15,304 nucleotides of DNA from Blastocladiella britannica. Taxonomy: Eukaryota > Blastocladiomycota > Blastocladiomycetes > Blastocladiales > Blastocladiaceae. Under the pieces are notes generated by a model that saw only the letters and a program-made list of their open reading frames with translations, was not told the origin of the DNA and searched no databases. The stretch lies in NCBI GenBank assembly GCA_025349905.2, contig MU624979.1, forward strand, positions 1 through 15,304. Direction: 5' to 3'. Position numbers and translations under genes: made by a program. Shown here in pieces: positions 9,897 through 15,304 of this stretch (positions are counted from its first letter, which is position 1; each line of letters starts with the position of its first letter).

Positions 9897-9946
9897 TGTT
9901 CTCTTTTCCATAATGAAATTTTTGTAGAAACTCTTGATTTTCCTTG

Positions 9947-11521
9947 ATGGACGACGATAAGACCAAACGGAAGCGACGCGGTAAGGGTGGTGGTGGGTAC
10001 GACTCGGACGTCTCGTCGGACTCGTCTGGCTCCTCTGGTTCCTCTGGTTCCTCTGGCTCGTCTGGATCTGGTTCGTCCGGTGGCGAAACTGGCGGTGGCG
10101 GGTACAACGGCGGTGGCGGTGGCATGGCCGCCGGACAGCTGCTCGAGACGTACCTGGCCCACAAGGAATCGGCGGCTTCTGCCCTTGTTGCAGCTGCAGA
10201 ATCCGCACCAGTCGTCGACCAGCCGCCTTCATCACCCACCAAGAAGACCAAAAAACACCAAAAAGACCGATCCACTCCCCCACCCATCGCCGCCGCCGAC
10301 CAGCCTCACCAGCAACCCGCCGCGCTGCCCGACACGTTACCCCTGGCCACGCTTCTCGCCCGCCTCGCCCCAACCGCCGGCTGGACGGCCGACGACGTGC
10401 TGGCCGATACCGCCGCGTTGCATGTCGCGCGGCTGCGCACCGTTGGGGACTTGCGGTGGCTTCCCGCACCCTCCTCCAGTGCTGCCGCTGTTTCCAAGAA
10501 GGACAAGAAAAAGGGAATGAAACCGGCCCAGGCAATGGCCATGGACGCCGCGGCGGTCGCGGCGGTGCCCGTCGCGAGACCGGTGGCGGCGCGGTTGGTT
10601 GCATGTGCGTGGTACGGCGTGAATCGGGAAGTGGATCGTGGTGCGTCGTTGGTGGCGGACGTCAGTGGTGCTGTGCCGTTATCCACGGCGCCGCTGTCGT
10701 CGGTGGGCAGCAAGCGCAGTAATGGAGGCGGCCCAGCGACCGCGGTCGAGTACGACGGCACCGAACCACCGGCCTGGATCGGGTCTATTGCGGCTCCTCC
10801 TCCCGCGACCGTCTCGCCTCTCCGACAACTACCGACGGCCACTGCCGCCGCCGCTGTTGCTGTCAGTACCACCACCACCTCCGCCACTACCGGAACCAAC
10901 GACTGGGCGGCGCTGGCCAAATCGCTTTTGGCGCCATCTCCCGTGGCTTCCGCTGCGTCCTCGTCGGTGACGGGAGCGGCAGCGGCAGCCCTGGACCCAA
11001 CCGACCCGGCCGCACTCGTCAAGGCGCTGCTGTACAGTGGCGCCGACGGGCCCAAGTGGACGCCGCCGCCCTTGGTATCATTGCCGCCGCCTCCGCCGCC
11101 CATGACTGCTCCCAGCCTCAGTACCAAAGAGACCACTGTGACCGCTACCTCCCTGGACGCATCGGCCATGGCCCCGCAAGAGCTCGTGCACCTGCTCCTC
11201 AAGACCGACGCGATGGTAGGCGGTCAACCTGACCCACTTACCACCGGTGCAGACAACAAGGACAAACCAACCCCGACTGCCCGGCCCGACCTCGGCATCG
11301 TCCAGGGCAACCCGAACCGGATCCGCGTGACCAACGGCCGCCAAGTGTTTGAAGTGGACCGGTGGTGTCCGCACAAGCGGTACGACATGTTGAAGGGCGG
11401 AGTCAATGGGTCGGTCCTGAACTGTCCCAAACATAACTGGGACTTTGACTTGAGTAACGGCGGGGCGTGTGTGGGCCGGCCGGGAAAGTCGGTGCATTGT
11501 GTGGTTGTAGGGGACTGGTAG
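9947..11521 (+). CDS. Rieske-motif [2Fe-2S] protein with long disordered N-terminus, 524 aa
   Basis: Single-exon frame. The first ATG is 9947 (a TTG precedes it) and the stop is TAG 11519-11521. Residues 5-13 are basic (KTKRKRRGK, possible nuclear signal), followed by Ser-Gly repeats (26-46) and Gly-rich sequence. About 400 residues rich in Ala, Ser, Thr and Pro come next, with several short leucine motifs (GQLLETYL, ALAKSLL, ALVKALL, ELVHLLL). The last 52 residues contain WCPHK (Cys474, His476), a 16-residue gap and CPKHNWDFDL (Cys493, His496): the CxH...CxxH ligand set of a Rieske cluster. HNW after the second pair resembles the Rieske part of CMP-Neu5Ac hydroxylase-type and other Rieske-like oxygenases, from memory. 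No catalytic oxygenase or beta-lactamase-fold domain follows; the protein stops right after the cluster loop. So it could be an electron carrier, a structural cluster protein or a truncated enzyme. It starts only 50 bp after the HECT stop. Confidence 0.82.
   Translation: MDDDKTKRKRRGKGGGGYDSDVSSDSSGSSGSSGSSGSSGSGSSGGETGGGGYNGGGGGMAAGQLLETYLAHKESAASALVAAAESAPVVDQPPSSPTKKTKKHQKDRSTPPPIAAADQPHQQPAALPDTLPLATLLARLAPTAGWTADDVLADTAALHVARLRTVGDLRWLPAPSSSAAAVSKKDKKKGMKPAQAMAMDAAAVAAVPVARPVAARLVACAWYGVNREVDRGASLVADVSGAVPLSTAPLSSVGSKRSNGGGPATAVEYDGTEPPAWIGSIAAPPPATVSPLRQLPTATAAAAVAVSTTTTSATTGTNDWAALAKSLLAPSPVASAASSSVTGAAAAALDPTDPAALVKALLYSGADGPKWTPPPLVSLPPPPPPMTAPSLSTKETTVTATSLDASAMAPQELVHLLLKTDAMVGGQPDPLTTGADNKDKPTPTARPDLGIVQGNPNRIRVTNGRQVFEVDRWCPHKRYDMLKGGVNGSVLNCPKHNWDFDLSNGGACVGRPGKSVHCVVVGDW
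10022..10084 (+). repeat. Ser-Ser-Gly coding minisatellite
   Basis: A 9-bp unit of the type TCTGGCTCC/TCTGGTTCC is tandemly repeated and drifts at third positions. It encodes (SSG)n, residues 26-46 of the Rieske protein. Directly visible; likely length-polymorphic and structurally disordered. Confidence 0.85.
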
Positions 11522-11544
11522 TAAGGAATATAAATATATATATT
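11522..11544. terminator. 23-bp AT-rich gap between convergent stop codons
   Basis: The TAG of the Rieske gene (11519-11521) and the TAA of the IQ gene (11545-11547, minus) face each other across 23 bp of almost pure A/T (AATATAAATATATATATTTT). A/T-rich, nearly self-complementary sequence can serve as an efficiency or poly(A) positioning element on both strands, so each transcript probably ends inside the other gene's coding region. The terminator role is inferred. Confidence 0.5.
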
Positions 11545-12745
11545 TTACTGGGGGTTCTGGTGGGTCATGCGTTCCAGGGTTTCGCGCAAGTGCTCGACTT
11601 CGGCGCGGAGGTAGTTGAAGTCGTCGAGCGAGACGGCGGGGGGTTGCTGGTCGTGGTCGTCTTCTCCGCTGTCTTCACCAGTTGCGCCCATGAGCAGTAA
11701 CCCGTCCACCATGGTCAGATCCTCGATCTCCAAGGCCCCAGCATCCGCTGTGGATGACGTTTTACCGGCACGACGCGTCGGCGACGCCAACGCCATCAAC
11801 GTATCTCCCGTCATTCCCACTGATCCCCGAGAGGCGGAAGCAGCAGCAGCAGCCGAAGTGCTCAGTCGCCGTCTCTGCGCACTAGACCGCTGGTTTGGAT
11901 GGTGCTGGTGCTGGCGCCGCCCCACGCTCGACACGCGTTCCAGGAACGTGTGCTCGAGTTCCGACAGGCCCGACGCGTCCGGATCAAACGAAGGTTGCTG
12001 GCTCAAAGTGGGCGTGGTAAAGAGGGGCCCGGGGACCGGCGGTGGGCCGTACCCGGACGATGACGCCAACATTGGGGCACGCGATGCTGATTGCGCTGGT
12101 ACGGCGGGTGGAGGCGGCGTTGCTGGCGGCACCACCGAGGTACGAGCGCCTGATTTTTTCCTGCATCAAAACGCGGTCAGCAGTGGGAGAATGGAGTAGA
12201 CGCATATATATATACCATGACCGCTGAATCACGGTAGCTGCCCGAGTCCGGACCCACCGACGCGTCCGCCGGTCGCTGCGCATCAGCCGAGCAATGCAGT
12301 TGCGTGCTGACTCGAGCTGGCGTTCCAGGCGGTCCGTGCGGGCTTGCATGTCGGCGGCCCACGCTGCATCAATCACGGATACAGGTTGAGGGACCTGATC
12401 ACCCAAAGGAGAGCGAGGAGTAGCAGAGGACGATGACTGCTGAAGTAAACCCAAAGTAGACCGCCTGGCATTCGATCCGCGCCAGACGGCCTGGATGCGC
12501 GTGGCCGCGGCATGGTACGGAGCCAGTTGCGCGTCAAGCACCGCGGCTACTGCCCGGTGCAAAGCAGCTACCGATGTCGTCAGGTGCTGGACCTGATCTT
12601 GGCGAACGTTATTGTTGGGATGTTGAAGCATTTCCATGAGCGACTGCTCGACCTCAGCGTCCGAGAGCGGCTGAAAGGCCGAGGTGGCGGCGGTGAGCAG
12701 GATGGAGCGCGTTGGCGAGGGTGACCGGTTTCTTGTGGTCGACAT
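11545..12745 (-). CDS. IQ-motif protein with C-terminal coiled coil, 381 aa, two exons
   Basis: Spliced model: exon 1 is 12745-12216 and exon 2 is 12160-11545, joined across a 55-nt intron (GTATAT donor at 12215, GCTGAC branch-like site, TGCAG acceptor at 12161). Splicing shifts into the second long frame (SW|KKSGARTSVVPP) and gives 1146 nt. The start is a true ATG. A canonical IQ motif lies at residues 84-95 (IQAVWRGSNARR), and a second, weaker one (VIQRSWKKSGAR) at about 172-183 is completed only by splicing. A helical stretch lies between them (MQARTDRLERQLESARN). The rest of exon 2 is Pro/Ser/Ala-rich and disordered, ending in a predicted coiled coil (about 352-381, LDDFNYLRAEVEHLRETLER). 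IQ motifs bind calmodulin or related EF-hand proteins, so a role in calcium signalling or the cytoskeleton is inferred. No motor or GAP domain is present and I do not recognise a named orthologue. It is divergent from OST1. Confidence 0.84.
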
Positions 12746-12940
12746 GAGTTTGGCTTGAGTGGCGAAAGGTTTGGCTGGCGCAGTTGGTCTGTGTGGCCGG
12801 TATCAAGAGGTCGGGTATTGGTCAGTTGGGGAGTGGGAAAGAGAGAACTCGCACGCCGTACCAAAACAATACGCTCCACGCTTTTGGCACGCCGTACCTT
12901 TTCACTCTCTTTCACCAAACAACACACCACAAAATCAAGA
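12746..12940. promoter_or_regulatory. Divergent promoter region, IQ protein / OST1, with 12-bp direct repeat
   Basis: The 195 bp between opposing start codons contain two exact copies of GCACGCCGTACC at 12851-12862 and 12887-12898, 36 bp apart start to start. A pyrimidine-rich tract (TTTTCACTCTCTTTCACC) and an A/C-rich leader precede the OST1 ATG. The repeats are good candidates for a transcription-factor site controlling one or both genes. No TATA box was recognised. Confidence 0.6.
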
Positions 12941-14560
12941 ATGCTCTTGAACGCAGTCCTCTTATTGGTCCTCATAGTCCTTGGAACGGCAGAGGCCACG
13001 CTGGTGCACACCACCGCCCGCCGATCGATCGATCTCGGCACCCACGGGTCGCGCGTGGTCCGGGAGCAGCTGCGAGTGCGCGTGCAGAACACGGGGACCG
13101 AGTCCGTGGCCGAGTACCGATTTGTGGTGCCCTCGGCTCGTGCGTCCAAGCTGGCGTGGATCGCGGCCGAGACTGTTGGCGATTCGGCGTCAGCTGAGAA
13201 GCAGCGTCTGGCCGTGGTACCTGGTCCTCATGATGGGTACTGGCCTCTAATATATCAATAATAAAAATACTGACCGTATAAATATAAAAGGTCCTCATTC
13301 TCGTTCCAACTGTCCCCGCCTCTGGCCCCGGGCGCCGCCACCACGCTGGACATCAACCAGGTGTACATGGACGACCTGGTGGCACGCCCGGCCGCCATCA
13401 CTCAGGGCGAGCCGCAGCGTCTCGAGTTCCGTGGGTCGCTGGTGGCCGATGTCGCGCAGCTGCCGTACGCGACGCGCGAGCTGGAGGTGGTGGTCAAGTA
13501 CGTATCCATATTACCTTTAGTAGTGCTGTACTCAATCAAAAAGGTATATGCAGCCTCCCCTTGGCGATCCCTCCGATCTCGCACTCGACGGCCCCAATCA
13601 AGCCCACCGTCTCGTACAACACGCTGACCTACGGGCCCATCACCGATCTGAGGGCTGTGGGTGACGCGCCACTGGTGGTGCACTTTGATTCGCCCAAGTC
13701 CGGGTTGGTGGTGGATACCTGGCAGCGCCAAGTGTGGGTGCGGTACGGCGGGTCGGCGGTCGAGGTCGAGGAGGCGGTGAAGGTGGTGCACGATGGTGCT
13801 CGGTATGTTGATGTCCATTTTATGAGCTCATTCTGAATACTCACAAGTATTTCACGAAAACAGCCTGAAAGGCCACTTTTCCCGCGTTGACTACGTGTAC
13901 AACCAGCACACGCAGCACCTGTCGCAAGTGATCCCCAAACTGCCGCTCCCAATCCCGCACTCGGCCCACTCGGTGTACTACTACGACACCATCGGCAACG
14001 TGTCCACGTCCACGGTCGTCGACGACCCGCGCCTGCCCGCCATGAAAATGTTGCACTTGCAGCCGCGGTACCCGCTGGTCGGCGGCTGGGAGTACTCGTG
14101 GACCCACGGGTACGGACTTCCCGGCACCGACATGGTTCAGCCCTCCAGTAACGGGCAGTCGGAAGTGCACGTGCCCCTGGTCCACCTGATCCCTGGCGTG
14201 GCCGTGCGGTCCCTGGAACTACGGGTCGTGTTGCCCGAGGGTGCGCGCGACATTTCGGTGCACGACTCGGTCACGGGCGCCGCCCTAGACGATTTCTCCG
14301 TCGATACCACCTGGTACTACTTGGACACCACCGGCCGCCCGACGGTGGTGATCCGCCGGACCAACGTCGTCGACGAAGCCGCGGCAACGGTGCTGGTGGT
14401 GCGGTACTCGCGGTCGGCGTTCGCGGCTGCTCAGAAGCCTCTTGCGGTGGTGGCGGCGATCGCGGTGCTGGTTGCGGTGCGGTGGGTCGTGTCGCTCGTG
14501 GACTTGTCGGTCGGGCCCACCATGAAGGGGCGCAAGACCGTCGCTGTTTCTCGGCGTTGA
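12941..14560 (+). CDS. OST1: OST1 / ribophorin I, oligosaccharyltransferase subunit, 482 aa, four exons
   Basis: Spliced model: exons 12941-13236, 13291-13497, 13554-13802 and 13864-14560. The introns are 13237-13290 (54 nt), 13498-13553 (56 nt) and 13803-13863 (61 nt), all phase 2 (1449 nt in total). Residues 1-19 are a signal peptide (MLLNAVLLLVLIVLGTAEA). The luminal part shows family hallmarks: RRSIDLGTHGSRVV near the start, SPPLAPGAATTLDI, YNTLTYGPI, LKGHFSRVDY at the last splice junction, VYYYDTIGNVSTS, RYPLVGGWEYSW and LPEGARDISVHDS. One membrane helix near 444-462 (LAVVAAIAVLVAVRWVVSL) is followed by a short basic cytosolic tail, the usual type I topology. Length is close to yeast Ost1 (476 aa). 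OST1 is a non-catalytic subunit of the ER complex that transfers the dolichol-linked glycan to Asn-X-Ser/Thr of entering proteins. The start is fixed by the signal peptide. Confidence 0.96.
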
Positions 14561-14644
14561 TTATATTTAAATGAATGAGACAACCCGATCGGTGCAACAG
14601 CAGCTCGCGACATGCGTCCGTTTATGAAGAGAAGTGACTTTGGA

Positions 14645-14757
14645 CTTGATCGACACGCGGATACGGGTCAGCAATATCCTACTTCAATCCATATGATTGG
14701 TAATATATTTTATAAGTCAGATCAAAGTGCATACATACCATGCGCTGGTCGATCAAG
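14645..14757. repeat. 10-bp inverted repeat flanking 93 bp
   Basis: CTTGATCGAC (14645-14654) and GTCGATCAAG (14748-14757) are perfect reverse complements. The enclosed sequence is AT-rich. It could be a tiny non-autonomous element or a pair of binding sites. No flanking target-site duplication was recognised. Confidence 0.35.
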
Positions 14758-15007
14758 CATACACGAACAACCATTCAAAGAGTAGCAGAAGAGAAATAAT
14801 AATATGCACCACTATTCCCCATGAGGATCCATATAGTTTCCCAGTTGTTTGAAACAAAGTGGCGGCGGAGGCTTTTTGAGAAGCAAAGAAGAAATAAAAA
14901 ACTGCCTCATTGATTTTTTCAAGTCGCTTCTGCTTGGCGACCTGAACACGCGTTTGACCGTTACGCCCAGGATTTTCCCACAAAGAAACGCCTCTGGCCC
15001 TGCTCAT
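14753..15007 (-). CDS. Doubtful 84-aa ORF with hydrophobic C-terminal tail
   Basis: The frame begins at a true ATG (15005-15007) and ends TGA at 14753-14755. It reads as a basic N-terminal part (RVQVAKQKRLEKINEA) and a strongly hydrophobic end (GIVVHIIISLLLLFEWLFVY), which would suit a tail-anchored membrane protein. Codon use is more A/T-rich than in the neighbouring genes, I recognise no family, and its start falls in the C/T-rich promoter of the plus-strand gene. It is more likely chance than a gene. Confidence 0.2.
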   Translation of the reverse strand: MSRARGVSLWENPGRNGQTRVQVAKQKRLEKINEAVFYFFFASQKASAATLFQTTGKLYGSSWGIVVHIIISLLLLFEWLFVYA

Positions 15008-15220
15008 TCTCCTCTCTTTCGTTTTGTGCTGTTGTCGGACGCGTCTTTCTCCTTTCTTCCCTCTCCTTTGTGTTGTTGTCGCGCTTGTGATCTTCGTCGT
15101 TCACAACAAAGAGCGCGTCGCCAGCAGCAGCAGGACCGTTTTTTTTCCCTTCTTTTCCTCTCTTCTTTTTCGCGTGCTCTTCTTGGCCCGACCCCACACC
15201 CGCTCTCAAGAAAACCAATT

Positions 15221-15304
15221 ATGGTCGCTGTATGTAGCTGTTATTTTCATTTTATCCTCGGGAAGAAAATTCCACCGCCGCCACTCCCCTCCGCCTTTTT
15301 TTTT
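15221..15304 (+). CDS. 5' end of an unidentified gene with a 9-nt coding first exon (partial)
   Basis: ATG GTC GCT (15221-15229, M-V-A) is followed at once by GTATGT, the strongest donor form used in this window, and then non-coding T-rich sequence to the edge. Upstream is a long pyrimidine-rich tract and an A-rich leader (CAAGAAAACCAATT). A start-codon-proximal intron behind a C/T-rich promoter is typical of ribosomal-protein and other highly expressed fungal genes, but three residues do not identify the product. The acceptor lies beyond the window. Confidence 0.5.
   Translation, partial: MVAVCSCYFHFILGKKIPPPPLPSAFFF

Larger units (their letters stand above)
14561..15220. other. Intergenic spacer with inverted repeat and pyrimidine-rich promoter
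   Basis: The first part, after the OST1 stop, is AT-rich (TTATATTTAAATGAATGAG) and probably holds the poly(A) region. An inverted repeat spans 14645-14757. From about 15003 to 15186 the plus strand is strongly C/T-rich (for example CTCCTTTCTTCCCTCTCC), as is common upstream of highly expressed fungal genes, and points to the plus-strand gene starting at 15221. The only frame with a true ATG worth noting is 14753-15007 on the minus strand. Confidence 0.5.

Noticed and set aside
9480..10604. 374-codon minus-strand frame spanning the HECT end and the Rieske start
   Set aside because: It covers both a recognised HECT C-lobe and the next gene in antisense. The translation is Arg/Pro/Thr-rich with no domain.
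10306..11202. 298-codon minus-strand frame opposite the Rieske gene
   Set aside because: Ala/Gly/Ser/Val-rich antisense of low-complexity coding sequence. The plus strand ends in an unmistakable CxH...CxxH motif.
12755..13261. Extended N-terminus for OST1 in the same frame upstream of 12941
   Set aside because: The frame starts at TTG, not ATG, and would bury the clear signal peptide that begins at 12941.
1..15304. CRISPR array, bacterial operon, phage or integrated virus
   Set aside because: No regularly spaced repeats, ribosome-binding sites, phage genes or viral proteins are seen. Spliced eukaryotic genes occupy most of the window.

Overview
The window reads as nuclear DNA of a compact, GC-rich eukaryote. 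The genes carry short spliceosomal introns (53-81 nt) and encode eukaryotic proteins: an E6AP/UBE3A-type HECT ubiquitin ligase, the OST1/ribophorin I subunit of oligosaccharyltransferase, a HAM1-like lipid-binding protein and an IQ-motif protein. The mix of a fungal-type HAM1-like protein, an AZUL-containing E6AP and a degenerate ankyrin-like protein with recurring L-x-W-W repeats suggests an early-diverging zoosporic fungus. Blastocladiomycota (Allomyces or Catenaria relatives) is my best guess, by inference and recollection only. There is no sign of a prokaryotic, viral or CRISPR locus.

Layout. 1-1286: no intact gene. It holds a hairpin (212-242), a strikingly CpG-poor block (407-775) and decayed coding-like frames (868-1256). 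1287-3173 (-): an ankyrin-like gene in one frame broken by two stop codons, probably a pseudogene. 3309-5849 (-): a 781-aa HAM1-like protein in four exons with a glutamine-rich insert. 5850-6125: shared divergent promoter region. 6126-9896 (+): a 1187-aa E6AP-like HECT ligase in four exons with an N-terminal AZUL zinc finger. 9947-11521 (+): a 524-aa mostly disordered protein ending in a Rieske [2Fe-2S] motif, starting 50 bp after the ligase stop. 11545-12745 (-): a 381-aa IQ-motif protein in two exons, convergent with the Rieske gene across only 23 bp. 12746-12940: second divergent promoter region with a 12-bp direct repeat. 12941-14560 (+): OST1, 482 aa in four exons. 14561-15220: spacer with an inverted repeat and a pyrimidine-rich promoter. 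15221-end (+): start of another gene whose first exon appears to be only nine bases.

The genes do not form an obvious pathway. OST1 acts in ER N-glycosylation, the HECT protein in ubiquitin conjugation, the HAM1-like protein probably in lipid or membrane biology, and the IQ protein probably in calmodulin binding. I found no convincing new multi-gene system. The best leads are the Rieske protein fused to a long disordered region, the AZUL-HECT ligase with a stop-free intron inside the zinc-finger region, the shared palindromic element at three upstream or intergenic sites, and the CpG-depleted island. All exon-intron models were assembled by hand from frame continuity and splice signals.
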